Below are positions 6,093 to 13,908 of a DNA stretch of 36,225 nt, in pieces. The stretch covers positions 1 to 36,225 of the forward strand of contig CALGNF010000177.1 in NCBI GenBank assembly GCA_937958685.1. Reading direction: 5' to 3'. The number at the start of each line of letters is the position of its first letter. Positions within the stretch are counted from its first letter, which is position 1. The translations under genes and the position numbers were made by a program. Origin of the DNA: an uncultured Caryophanales bacterium. Lineage in GTDB: Bacteria > Bacillota_I > Bacilli_A > Izemoplasmatales > Hujiaoplasmataceae. The notes beneath the pieces were generated by a model. That model was not told the DNA's origin, did not search any database, and saw nothing but the letters and a program-made list of their open reading frames with translations.

Positions 6093-6581
6093 ATGAAGAA
6101 AAAGTACAGCGCTGTCTCGCTATTTGGCTTTCTGCTCTTGTTTTGGTTGATTTTGGGCGCCGATTTGACGCTTGTCCAAGCCTTGATCGGCACCTTGGCC
6201 TCGTTTCTTGTCGTGTGGTTCAATTATGACCTGGTGTTCAACCATCAGGAAACCAGCAAACTGACCTTTCGCCTCATCGGCCGTTTTTTCCGTTTGGCAG
6301 TCGTTTTGGTGGTGGCCATCGTCAAGGCCAACTTTCACGTGGCGGCGATCGTGCTTTCCCCACGAATGAAAATCCAACCGGGATTCCGGAAAATCAGGAA
6401 CCCCTTGCGAAAAGACCTCAATCAGGCGCTTTACGCCAATGCGATCACCCTGACGCCGGGAACGCTCACCGTGGATCTTGATGATCAGGAGATCCTTGTC
6501 CACGGATTGGAAACGAACAGCGTCAGCTCACTGGAAAACAGCAGTCTTGAACGGGCGTTTGTCCTACTGGAGGCCGAGTGA
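6093..6581 (+). CDS. mnhE: Na+/H+ antiporter subunit E (MnhE/MrpE)
   Basis: This 162-residue membrane protein is the first gene of the Mrp/Mbh-type antiporter operon. MrpE is a small subunit needed for assembly of the multi-subunit cation/proton antiporter. Hydrophobic segments lie at about 9-30, 33-50 and 65-88. The soluble tail carries the family signature NAITLTPGTLTVDL and then a VHGL segment. Length matches the family (about 160). The ATG at 6093 has a modest GGAAAGG site nine bases upstream. The stop codon overlaps the start of mnhF (TGATG), so translation is coupled. Confidence 0.9.
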   Translation: MKKKYSAVSLFGFLLLFWLILGADLTLVQALIGTLASFLVVWFNYDLVFNHQETSKLTFRLIGRFFRLAVVLVVAIVKANFHVAAIVLSPRMKIQPGFRKIRNPLRKDLNQALYANAITLTPGTLTVDLDDQEILVHGLETNSVSSLENSSLERAFVLLEAE

Positions 6582-6847
6582 TGGTTGCCAATGTTGTGAT
6601 CGTCTGCACGATCCTGATTCTGCTCATGACATTTGTCGGTCTAATGCGGGCATTGATCGGCCCGACCGCCGCCGATCGGATGGTCGCCATCAACATGATC
6701 ACGACGAAAGTCGCGACGATCATCGTGATGATCGCCCTGGTGACCGCCCAGGAACAGTATGTCAGCGTTTCCCTCGTCTACGCCCTGATCGGCTTTATCG
6801 CCACAATCGGCGTCAGTCGTTATCTGATGAAAGGAAAGTTGAAATAA
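6581..6847 (+). CDS. mnhF: Na+/H+ antiporter subunit F (MnhF/MrpF)
   Basis: This 88-residue protein has three hydrophobic helices. The family signature between helices one and two is present: LMRALIGPTAADRMVAINMI, in the position of the conserved RALxGPTxxDR motif of MrpF, with its conserved Asp. It acts as a membrane subunit of the antiporter. The start at ATG 6581 overlaps the mnhE stop and is served by GGAGG at 6569-6573; the in-frame GTG three bases earlier is less well spaced. It is followed after one base by mnhG. Confidence 0.92.
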   Translation: MVANVVIVCTILILLMTFVGLMRALIGPTAADRMVAINMITTKVATIIVMIALVTAQEQYVSVSLVYALIGFIATIGVSRYLMKGKLK

Positions 6848-6848
6848 C

Positions 6849-7163
6849 ATGCGCATCGCTCTTGACATCTTGGCGATCATTTTCGTCGTTTCCGGATCAT
6901 TCTTCATCTTGGTGGGCGTGATCGGGCTGATCCGCATGCCCGATGTTTTCTGCCGCTTGCACGCGACCACCAAGTGCGACACGATGGGAGCGGGCCTGAT
7001 TTATCTCGGCCTCGTGTTTTGGCAAGGACTCACGTTCACCTCGTTGGTCATTTTGGTCATCCTCGTGTTCATCTGGCTGACCAACCCGACGGCGGCGCAT
7101 TATATCGCCAAAAGCGCTTATCAGCGGCTTAAGACCGAAACCGAAGAGGAGGATGGCGCCTGA
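6849..7163 (+). CDS. mnhG: Na+/H+ antiporter subunit G (MnhG/MrpG)
   Basis: This 104-residue membrane protein carries the MrpG signature: GVIGLIRMPDVFCRLHATTKCDTMG, where the conserved RxPDxxxRxHAxTK motif lies between two helices, and a third helix ends in LTNPTAAHYIAKSAY, another family hallmark. It is the third of the E-F-G triplet that, in Mrp and membrane-bound hydrogenase complexes, forms the sodium-related side of the machine. Its TGA stop overlaps the next start (TGATG). Confidence 0.93.
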   Translation: MRIALDILAIIFVVSGSFFILVGVIGLIRMPDVFCRLHATTKCDTMGAGLIYLGLVFWQGLTFTSLVILVILVFIWLTNPTAAHYIAKSAYQRLKTETEEEDGA

Positions 7164-7402
7164 TGGGTATTGTCAACGTGATCATCATCGTCTTTCTGAT
7201 CGTTTGCGCGATCGCTGTCGCCCGGACCAGGGATCTGCTCTCCGCGGTGATCATCTTTTCCGCCTACTCGCTGATGATGAGCGTGCTTTGGCTGTTGCTC
7301 AAATCACCGGACGTCGCCTTGACCGAGGCGGCCGTGGGGGCCGGAATCACCACGATCCTGTTTGTGGCCGTCATCAGCCGGACGCGGAGGTATGAGAAAT
7401 GA
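7163..7402 (+). CDS. DUF4040/MbhD-like antiporter subunit
   Basis: This 79-residue, three-helix protein corresponds to the first of two small domains found fused to the C-terminus of full-length MrpA, and to the separate MbhD subunit in membrane-bound hydrogenase-type operons. The key segment is SPDVALTEAAVGAGITTILFVAVI, with the conserved ALTEAAVGAG motif of that domain. Start and stop both overlap neighbours (TGATG before, ATGA after), so it is tightly coupled in the operon. Its presence as a free gene places this operon with the Mbh-like, split-MrpA arrangement. Confidence 0.85.
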   Translation: MGIVNVIIIVFLIVCAIAVARTRDLLSAVIIFSAYSLMMSVLWLLLKSPDVALTEAAVGAGITTILFVAVISRTRRYEK

Positions 7403-7704
7403 AACGCTATGTGCTCGCATTTCTCTTCATGGTCTTGTTCGGGGTTCTGGTCTACGGCGTTTTACAGATGCCGACCGCAGCCACGATCAATGCGCCCTCA
7501 TACAATGAGGCGATCGGTCATTACATCGACAACGCCGTTTCCGAAACCGGTGCGACGAACATCGTCGCGGCGATCCTCGCCGATTACCGCGGTTTCGACA
7601 CGCTCGGGGAGACGCTCGTGCTCTTCACTTCGATCGTTGCCGTCGCTTCCGTGCTGCGCGTGATCAGGAAAAAAGACGCTCAGGAGGATGCCGATGGAAG
7701 ATAA
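7399..7704 (+). CDS. MbhE-like antiporter subunit (split MrpA C-terminal part)
   Basis: This 101-residue protein has two hydrophobic helices flanking an extracytoplasmic loop. The segment NIVAAILADYRGFDTLGETLVLFTSIVAV is the hallmark of the domain that follows DUF4040 at the end of MrpA (or stands alone as MbhE): conserved NxVxxILxDYRxFDTLGE. It begins within the end of the previous gene and its last codons overlap the start of mnhB by 11 bases. It probably packs between MrpA/D-like and B/C-like subunits. Confidence 0.85.
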   Translation: MKRYVLAFLFMVLFGVLVYGVLQMPTAATINAPSYNEAIGHYIDNAVSETGATNIVAAILADYRGFDTLGETLVLFTSIVAVASVLRVIRKKDAQEDADGR

Positions 7705-8131
7705 GATCGTCAAGACGATAACGCGGATCATCATCCCCTTCATCCAGCTCTATGGCATCTTCATCATCCTTCACGGTCACGTCTCCCCCGGCGGCGGTTT
7801 TTCCGGCGGCGCCCTGATCGGCACCAGCCTGATCTTGCTGACGCTGGTTTTTGGCATCGACAAGGCCAAGCGCAAGATTCCCCATAACGTTTCCGAGATC
7901 ATCGAAAGCGGCGGCATGATGGTCTTTGTGGCCATCGGCATCGTCGGCTTGGCGCTTGGCGGCAATTTCCTTGCCAATATCGAGACGGGATTCCCGCTTG
8001 GTGAACCCGGAACGATCCTGTCGGCGGGCATGATCCCGCTGTTGATGATCGCGATCGGCATCAAGGTCGCTTCGACGATGAACTCCCTGTTCCATCTTTT
8101 GATTGAAGGTGAGATCCATGAAGATAATTGA
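7694..8131 (+). CDS. mnhB: Na+/H+ antiporter subunit B (MnhB/MrpB)
   Basis: This 145-residue membrane protein has four hydrophobic stretches. The MrpB signature is clear: LYGIFIILHGHVSPGGGFSGGALIG, matching the conserved HGHxxPGGGFxGG motif. A second ATG at 7688 touches the AGGAGG site, so the one at 7694, spaced six bases, is the likely start. The end overlaps mnhC. It is part of the antiporter membrane arm. Confidence 0.92.
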   Translation: MEDKIVKTITRIIIPFIQLYGIFIILHGHVSPGGGFSGGALIGTSLILLTLVFGIDKAKRKIPHNVSEIIESGGMMVFVAIGIVGLALGGNFLANIETGFPLGEPGTILSAGMIPLLMIAIGIKVASTMNSLFHLLIEGEIHEDN

Positions 8132-8501
8132 GTCGATCATGGAGAACATCAATTATGTCGGCGCCATCGCCCTGTTTCTGATCGGCCTGCATACGGTCGT
8201 GACGCACCGGAATCTCATCAAACGGGTGCTGGGCGTCAACATCATGGGCACCGGGGTGCTCTTGTTCTTCACCTCGATCGGCAATGTCGCCGGCGGCGAG
8301 CCGCCAATCTTCATCCCCGGAAGCGTACCCGGGATTTTTGTCAATCCGTTGCCGTCGGTGTTCATCTTGACCGGGATCGTCGTCGTGGTCTCGATCACCG
8401 TTTACAGTCTCAGCCTGGTTGTCAGGATCCATGAGGCTTACGGCACCATCGACCAACAGGAGATCACCGAGATGATCAAGGAAGAGGAATACCATGATTG
8501 A
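8118..8501 (+). CDS. mnhC: Na+/H+ antiporter subunit C (MnhC/MrpC, NuoK-like)
   Basis: This 127-residue membrane protein is homologous to NuoK of complex I. Helices lie at about 12-30, 36-55 and 85-105. The motif LIKRVLGVNIMGTGVLLFF matches MrpC (KxxxGxxxxxxxxNLxF type), and VNPLPSVFILTGIVV corresponds to its third helix, with the conserved PxPxxLxLTxIVI pattern. The ATG at 8118 follows GAAGGTGAG; an in-frame TTG at 8103 lacks a site. It overlaps mnhB before and mnhD after. Confidence 0.92.
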   Translation: MKIIESIMENINYVGAIALFLIGLHTVVTHRNLIKRVLGVNIMGTGVLLFFTSIGNVAGGEPPIFIPGSVPGIFVNPLPSVFILTGIVVVVSITVYSLSLVVRIHEAYGTIDQQEITEMIKEEEYHD

Positions 8502-9984
8502 CCAACTGCCGATCATCAACATGATCATGTTCTTGGTCCTCGCGCTGGCGATCCCCTTTCTGCGCAAGGTTTCCTTCCGCCTGACGCTGATCTTGGGTTT
8601 CGTCGTCTTGGGGCTCGTCACGGTCTCGTCGGTCTTCATCCTCACCGATGTCATGGCTTCAGGACCGATCCTTTATCGTTTGGGCGGCCATGAACGTCTG
8701 ATCGGAATCGAACTGGAAGTCGACCTGATCGCCGCCTTGATTTCCCTCTTCATCCTCGGACTGGCGCTCGTGATCTACATCTATTCCACGGGCGATGCCA
8801 CTGAAGGCATCGAAGAGCGCGAATATGCCCGTTATTACATCCTGTTCTTCATCTTGATGTTCTCCCTGTTCGGGATGGTCTATGCGAACGATCTCTTCAA
8901 CAACTACGTTTTCATGGAAATCATGTCGATCACCACCTGCAGCATCATCTCGATCAAGCGGAAGAAAGACACCTACACCTCGGCGTTCCGCTACGTGATG
9001 CTCAATGAGATCGGGTCGCTGTCGTTTCTCTTTGGCGTCGCTTTGCTCTACATGGCCACCGGTTTCACCAACATCACTCTGCTCCAGCAGGCGCTTTCTA
9101 CCTTGTGGCCGGCGTATTCGGCGAATGTGATCATCGCGCTTGGCTTCATGCTCGTCGGTCTTGGTATCAAGGCCGCCATCTTCCCTTTCCACATTTGGCT
9201 GCCCGATGCCCACGCGAGCGCTCCCAGCACCTCCTCCGCGATCCTGTCGGGGATCGTCATCAAGATCTACCTGTTCGTGATGATCAAGGTTCTCTTCAAA
9301 GTCTTCGGTCTGAGGATTCTCGACGATCTCAACATCTCGGCAGCGCTGATCGCAATCGGCAGTCTCGGGATGATTTTCGGGTCGCTGTTTGCGATCGCGC
9401 AAAAAGATATCAAACGCTTGCTCGGCTACTCCTCGATCGCGCAGGTCGGCTATATCGTCCTCGGTATCGGGTTGTTCTCCGAGCTCGGGCTCGCGGCCTC
9501 AGTCTTCCACATCTTTTCCCACGGCATGATGAAAAGCGCCTTGTTCCTGTCGGTCGGCATCGTCGTCTTCCAGACGAAAAGGCGTAAAATCGCTGATTTT
9601 GCCGGTCTTGGCCAGCAACTGCCGCTGTCGATGGGCGTCTTCGGCATCGCCGCCCTGGCGATGATCGGTCTGCCGCTCACAAGCGGGTTCATCTCCAAAC
9701 TCACCCTGGGTGTTGCGGCTCTCGACCACAATCAGGGCTATTTGATCGTCATCGTCATCTTGAGCAGCCTCTTGGGCGTCATCTATTATCTGCCGATCCT
9801 CGTGTCCGCTTTTTTGAAGCGGATTCCCGAAGATGCCGCCAGGCCGCATCTTGAGAAGGTGCCGCGCCCGATGATCGCGGCGATCGTCATCCTCGCGCTC
9901 GCCATCATCGTCTTCGGCGTTTTTCCCAACTGGATCCTGGATATCATCGAACAGGCCGTCGCCACGCTCGGCCTGCCGGCTTGA
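8494..9984 (+). CDS. mnhD: Na+/H+ antiporter subunit D (MnhD/MrpD, NuoN/M-like)
   Basis: This 496-residue polytopic protein is of the proton-conducting NuoL/M/N family, with about 14 helices. Conserved functional sites are visible: a glutamate in helix five (YVFMEIMSITT, E142), the GLGIKAAIFPFHIWLPDAHASAPS block with its channel lysine and the discontinuous-helix proline, and a KRLLGYSSIAQVGYI segment with lysine and histidine-lined helices after it (FHIFSHGMMKSALF). It is one of two large antiporter-like subunits in the operon and probably carries a proton path. It overlaps the mnhC stop by eight bases. Confidence 0.93.
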   Translation: MIDQLPIINMIMFLVLALAIPFLRKVSFRLTLILGFVVLGLVTVSSVFILTDVMASGPILYRLGGHERLIGIELEVDLIAALISLFILGLALVIYIYSTGDATEGIEEREYARYYILFFILMFSLFGMVYANDLFNNYVFMEIMSITTCSIISIKRKKDTYTSAFRYVMLNEIGSLSFLFGVALLYMATGFTNITLLQQALSTLWPAYSANVIIALGFMLVGLGIKAAIFPFHIWLPDAHASAPSTSSAILSGIVIKIYLFVMIKVLFKVFGLRILDDLNISAALIAIGSLGMIFGSLFAIAQKDIKRLLGYSSIAQVGYIVLGIGLFSELGLAASVFHIFSHGMMKSALFLSVGIVVFQTKRRKIADFAGLGQQLPLSMGVFGIAALAMIGLPLTSGFISKLTLGVAALDHNQGYLIVIVILSSLLGVIYYLPILVSAFLKRIPEDAARPHLEKVPRPMIAAIVILALAIIVFGVFPNWILDIIEQAVATLGLPA

Positions 9985-9995
9985 GGAGGTGAAGC

Positions 9996-12134
9996 ATGAA
10001 ACCACGAATGGCTGATGGTCAAGAAAACAAACGGACGCTGAAGGACATCATCACGACCCAATCCTCGATTCTGGTCGGAATCTTGTTCCTGATGATCGTC
10101 ATTTTCCTGTTGTTTCGCGCCAACGCCTTCGGTCTGGCCGATTGGTTTGCGACCAGCGGCGCTCTCATTGCGTTTTTCCGCCAATTGATGCGTTTTTCCG
10201 GTTGGCCGTTGGTTTTGATCGCCATTCCGCTCATCGGCGCGTTTTTGGAAATGGCGTTTGGGCAGAAGCGGGTCATCAAAAGGGATCGCGTCGTCATTTT
10301 GCTGACCTTTCTCACGATCGTCGTCGTCTTCCTGATGTATCCGGCGGCAAGCTCAGAGGGTTTGGTGCTGAAACTGCCGGGCATCATGGGGCTCGGGCTG
10401 GGGTTCCGGGTGGATATGCTCGGCTATACGGTTTTGTTCATCTCCGTGGTTGTCTGGTTTCTGGTCATGGTCTACGCCCATGAATACATGAAACTGGAAA
10501 AACACTGCACAAGATTCTTCTTCTTCATGGCCCTGACATTCTCAGCGGTGCTCGGCACGATCATGGCCGGCGACCTTTTGACGATGTTCCTCTTCTTCGA
10601 GATCATGACGTTCACTTCGTTCATGCTCGTCGTCCATGGCCAAAGTGACGAATCGTACCGCGCCGGCCACAATTATCTGATCATGGGTCTGATCGGCGGC
10701 TTTCTGATCCTCGCGGCGATGCTCCTGCTCTACTTTTTCGTGGGCGATCTGGAGTTTGCGAGCGCGATCACGAAACTCGGCGAACTCGGCAACCTGCGTT
10801 ACTGGATCATGGCGTTGCTCGTCCTCGGATTCGGCATCAAAGCCGGGATGGCGCCTGTCCACTTCTGGCTGCCCCGGGCACATCCCGTGGCCCCGACGCC
10901 GGCGAGCGCCTTGCTTTCGGGTGTGATGATCAAAGTCGGCGCTTTCGGGATCTTGCGGGTGGCTACGAGTTATTTCTTTCCCGACAAGACGATGATTACC
11001 GATTATTTGGATCCGCTATGGCTAACAACCCAAACAATCGGGACAGCCATCATCTGGTTCGGCATCGTCACGATGGCGATGGGCGTGTTTCTCGCCCTCC
11101 AGCAAAGCCACATGAAGCGGATGCTGGCCTACCATTCGGTCAGCCAGATGGGTTATATCATCATGGGGGTCGGGATCGCCCTGTATCTCGGTTACCGCGG
11201 GGCCATGGGTTATGCCGGGGCGCTCTATCACATCATCAACCACGCGCTCTTCAAAACCCTGCTCTTCATGGTGGCGGGCGTCGTCTATTATCATACCAAG
11301 GAATACGACATGTACAAGCTCGGCGGCTTGTGGAAGAAACTGCCGCTGACAGCCACGGTCTGCCTGATCGCCTGTCTGGGAATCAGCGGGATCCCGCTTT
11401 TCAACGGCTTCATCTCCAAATCGATCCTGCATCACGGCATCATCGAGGCTTTCGAATACGGCCATCCCTCGTTCCGCCTCGCCGAGATCCTCTTCATGAT
11501 CGTGAGCATCGGGACGGCTTGTTCATTCATCAAGTTCTTCTATTACGTGTTTATCCGCAGGACGGACAATCCCTATCCCCGCTTGAAACGCGAATATACG
11601 ACGCTTGACGCCGCCATGGCGATGTTGGGGCTGTTCATCATCTTCGTCGGCGTGGCGCCCCGGTTCCTGCTTGGCAACTTCATCATTCCCGCTCTCAACC
11701 AGACGGCTTACGATCCCTATTTCATCGACCACTATATCGTCTCGCTGAGGTTCTTCACCTGGGAGGATCTGGGCAATGCCGGCATCGTCGTCTCAGGTGG
11801 CTTCGCGCTGTTTTTCCTTGGGACCCGTTTCCACTGGTTTCACCTGAAACTGCCCAAGTGGCTGAGCCTGGAGTATGTGTTTTTCTATCCCGGATACGTG
11901 TTCATGAAACAAATGTGCCGGCTGATGTACGGTGACAAGTGCCCGATCGACCAGGAAGAAATGCGCACACTTTCTGTCGATGATGAGAACGTGAGTTTCA
12001 CCGACCGCTTCACCGTCGCCCTCAAGGTTTTCAACCGCCGCTACGAACGCAGCATCATCCAAAGCGACGCCCTGATCTACACGGGCCTGATCACGGCTTT
12101 GCTCCTCTACATGTTTGTCTTTGGTAGGTTCTGA
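9996..12134 (+). CDS. Second large antiporter-like subunit (MrpA/D type), 712 aa
   Basis: This is a second NuoL/M/N-family subunit and the last gene of the operon, with a strong GAGGAGGTGA site. An extra N-terminal helix (about 24-45) precedes the core. Core motifs are present: the helix-five glutamate (LFFEIMTFTSF, E202), GIKAGMAPVHFWLPRAHPVAPTPASALLSG, and a HMKRMLAYHSVSQMGYI segment. After the core there is a C-terminal extension of about 150 residues with two hydrophobic segments separated by a charged stretch (KCPIDQEEMRTLSVDDENVSF). It is shorter than full-length MrpA and lacks the fused DUF4040/MbhE domains, which are separate genes upstream. It probably fills the MrpA-core or second D role. 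Confidence 0.85.
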   Translation: MKPRMADGQENKRTLKDIITTQSSILVGILFLMIVIFLLFRANAFGLADWFATSGALIAFFRQLMRFSGWPLVLIAIPLIGAFLEMAFGQKRVIKRDRVVILLTFLTIVVVFLMYPAASSEGLVLKLPGIMGLGLGFRVDMLGYTVLFISVVVWFLVMVYAHEYMKLEKHCTRFFFFMALTFSAVLGTIMAGDLLTMFLFFEIMTFTSFMLVVHGQSDESYRAGHNYLIMGLIGGFLILAAMLLLYFFVGDLEFASAITKLGELGNLRYWIMALLVLGFGIKAGMAPVHFWLPRAHPVAPTPASALLSGVMIKVGAFGILRVATSYFFPDKTMITDYLDPLWLTTQTIGTAIIWFGIVTMAMGVFLALQQSHMKRMLAYHSVSQMGYIIMGVGIALYLGYRGAMGYAGALYHIINHALFKTLLFMVAGVVYYHTKEYDMYKLGGLWKKLPLTATVCLIACLGISGIPLFNGFISKSILHHGIIEAFEYGHPSFRLAEILFMIVSIGTACSFIKFFYYVFIRRTDNPYPRLKREYTTLDAAMAMLGLFIIFVGVAPRFLLGNFIIPALNQTAYDPYFIDHYIVSLRFFTWEDLGNAGIVVSGGFALFFLGTRFHWFHLKLPKWLSLEYVFFYPGYVFMKQMCRLMYGDKCPIDQEEMRTLSVDDENVSFTDRFTVALKVFNRRYERSIIQSDALIYTGLITALLLYMFVFGRF

Positions 12135-12165
12135 TGCTTGCATCCAAGCAATAAACTTTTCCATG

Positions 12166-12190
12166 AACCGAGCTTTTGGGCTCGGTTTTT
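12166..12190 (+). terminator. Intrinsic terminator of the Mrp-type operon
   Basis: AACCGAGC (12166-12173) pairs with GCTCGGTT (12180-12187), followed by a T-run to 12190, 32 bp after the last antiporter gene. Confidence 0.9.
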
Positions 12191-12194
12191 GCAT

Positions 12195-12223
12195 AAAAAA
12201 GGAAACCGCAAGATGCGATTTCC
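12195..12223 (-). terminator. Intrinsic terminator of the LemA-TPM operon
   Basis: Read on the minus strand, GGAAA and TTTCC (12219-12223, 12201-12205) enclose CGC/GCG, and the hairpin is followed by six T residues (plus-strand A-run 12195-12200). It lies 25 bp beyond the TPM gene stop, so two terminators face each other between convergent operons. Confidence 0.8.
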
Positions 12224-12247
12224 AAAAAAACAGGCAGATATTTCGGA

Positions 12248-13051
12248 TCAGCGACGCCGGCGGAAGATTCCCATGCCGCCGCTCGAGCCGCCTCCGCCGC
12301 GGTTGCCGACAAGCGATCCCCCGCCGAAACCGGCAAGCAAAACCAAGGTCAGGATCGCCCCGATCTTGTCCCAAAGCGAGGAAAAGGGCGAAAGCAGAAA
12401 CAGGACCAGGTTCATCGATACCGGATCATCGTCGAAATCGCCCTCATAATTGAACAGGTACTCCTCGTATTCTTCCATGTCGTAGTTGAACGAGGAGTAG
12501 CCATAGGCGCCAACGTAGATTTCGGTCAGCAGTTCGTAAAGCAGATTGACGACCCCGAGGTCGATCAGATAATCCCAATCCTCATTCAACAGGTAATCGT
12601 CGACCATCCGTCCCAGTTTTGCGGGTGTCAGGTATTGTTCCATGCGATAACCGACTTCGATCTGGCATTCGGCAAGATCAAGAGATGCAGCATCACCGAC
12701 GGTCTCCTCAACGAAAAACAACAGCACGAGCACACCCATGTCGTTCTTGCCGATCCGCCATTTGCGAAAGAGTTCCGTCTTGTCGTAGTCGGCAATTTCG
12801 GAAACGGACGTGACCGCAAACGTCGCGACGACGATCTGCGCGCCGCCCTCCGGCTCATCAAGAGTCATCTCGTAGAGGCGTTCACCCTCGCCGACGATCG
12901 TCGCTCTGGTCCCCGCCATCAAGACATTCGCGAAATCGTTGACATAGTACGCCTGGGTCGGACGGGGGTACTTGCCACCATTCCCAAAAGCAAAGACGGC
13001 CATCGCGATGGCGACGACCAGAAACAAGATCAAGCGAACCAGTTTATACAT
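12248..13051 (-). CDS. TPM-domain membrane protein
   Basis: This is a 267-residue protein with an N-terminal signal/anchor helix (about 5-22), a TPM (YgcG/Psb32-type) domain over about 35-175, and a second hydrophobic helix near 228-245. The tail is glycine-rich and ends in four arginines, typical of this family. The TPM domain pattern includes AYYVNDFANVL at its start, IVVATF, a WRIGKNDMGVLVLL strand and a QIEVGYRMEQYLTPAKLG segment. An acidic Tyr-rich stretch (about 180-215) is unusual. The molecular role of bacterial TPM proteins is not settled; frequent pairing with LemA, as here (five-base gap), suggests a joint envelope function. The start codon has only a weak upstream site, implying coupling to the LemA gene. 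Confidence 0.8.
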   Translation of the reverse strand: MYKLVRLILFLVVAIAMAVFAFGNGGKYPRPTQAYYVNDFANVLMAGTRATIVGEGERLYEMTLDEPEGGAQIVVATFAVTSVSEIADYDKTELFRKWRIGKNDMGVLVLLFFVEETVGDAASLDLAECQIEVGYRMEQYLTPAKLGRMVDDYLLNEDWDYLIDLGVVNLLYELLTEIYVGAYGYSSFNYDMEEYEEYLFNYEGDFDDDPVSMNLVLFLLSPFSSLWDKIGAILTLVLLAGFGGGSLVGNRGGGGSSGGMGIFRRRR

Positions 13052-13056
13052 TCTAC

Positions 13057-13653
13057 CTATTCGGAGAAATCGATCTCGGGAACCTCATCGGCACCGTCGT
13101 TCATTTTCCAAAAGGGAAGATCCTTTTCAAAGCCCAGCATCGAAGCGTACAAAATCCGGGGAAATCTCCGCACGGAGGCATTGTAGGCTTGGACCGCGTT
13201 GTTGTAGTCGCGGCGGGCAACCGCAAGAGCGGACTCGGTTGCCGAGATCTCGTCGATCAACCCGAGATAAGCGGAAGTCGCGGAAATGTTCGGATTGTCC
13301 TCGGCGACCATCAAGGCGAAAAGATCGGTGAGCGCGAGCGCTTCCAATGCGTCGGCTGCAATCAGCGCGTCCATATCGCCGGCCTCTTTGGCGCTGGCAT
13401 AGGCCGCTCTGGCGCTGGTGATCGCATTATAGATTGATTCCGCATGTTCCTGCAATCCGTCGACTGCGGCGACGATCTGAGGAATCTTGTCGTGGCGTTC
13501 CTGGAGCCTTACTTCGATTTGGGCGTATTTGCCGTCGATGTCAACATCGAGGTCGACAAGATTGTTGTAGCCGAAGATCATACCGATTCCAAGAATGATG
13601 ACACCCAGGATAGGTACTCCCACTACGGCAAGAATGATAGCGCTTTTCGACAT
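13057..13653 (-). CDS. lemA: LemA family protein
   Basis: This 198-residue protein has one N-terminal membrane helix (about 5-28) followed by an almost entirely helical outside domain. The family pattern is clear: GYNNLVDLDVDIDGKYAQIEVRLQERHDKIPQIV corresponds to the YNxLVxLxxxVxxAWSxIxVQLQRRxDLIPNLV block, and ARRDYNNAVQAYNASVRRFP to the conserved RxxYNxAVxxYNxxxxxFP motif before a terminal FEKDLPFWK. The latter is a variant of the usual YxxxxxF ending. Function is unknown; LemA proteins often accompany TPM-domain proteins. The start follows AAAGGAGAC. Confidence 0.9.
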   Translation of the reverse strand: MSKSAIILAVVGVPILGVIILGIGMIFGYNNLVDLDVDIDGKYAQIEVRLQERHDKIPQIVAAVDGLQEHAESIYNAITSARAAYASAKEAGDMDALIAADALEALALTDLFALMVAEDNPNISATSAYLGLIDEISATESALAVARRDYNNAVQAYNASVRRFPRILYASMLGFEKDLPFWKMNDGADEVPEIDFSE

Positions 13654-13686
13654 TGCTAATGTCTCCTTTTTGTTCGATATGTGTTT

Positions 13687-13715
13687 ATTATAGCGCTACC
13701 GCCGGCAACACGCAA
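13687..13715 (-). promoter_or_regulatory. Promoter of the LemA-TPM operon
   Basis: On the minus strand, TTGCGT (plus 13710-13715), a 17-base spacer and TATAAT (plus 13687-13692). Transcription would begin about 30 bases before lemA. A 15-base word, CAATGAATAAACATT (13713-13727), overlapping the -35 also occurs at 1490-1504. Confidence 0.75.
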
Positions 13716-13850
13716 TGAATAAACATTTTTTTCGCGGGATTTCCCTTCGCCGATCCATCGAGTTCAATCCCAATCCCCAACCGGGCGCCCAAAAGCGGAC
13801 ATGATATGTCCGATATGTGTTGAAATGAGCGCGTTTTTTGGAATATGCGA

Positions 13851-13879
13851 TTGTTTACCGGGCGGCAAAGATGTATAAT
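13851..13879 (+). promoter_or_regulatory. Promoter of the DUF2500-like gene
   Basis: TTGTTT at 13851-13856, 17 bases, TATAAT at 13874-13879. It is divergent from the lemA promoter and about 30 bases before the GTG start at 13909. Confidence 0.75.
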
Positions 13880-13908
13880 CTAGGTATCATATTCTAGGAG
13901 CAATCAGC

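Noticed and set aside
7163..12134. Membrane-bound hydrogenase operon
   Set aside because: Only antiporter-type membrane subunits are present; no [NiFe] subunit, iron-sulfur protein or maturation gene appears before the terminator.
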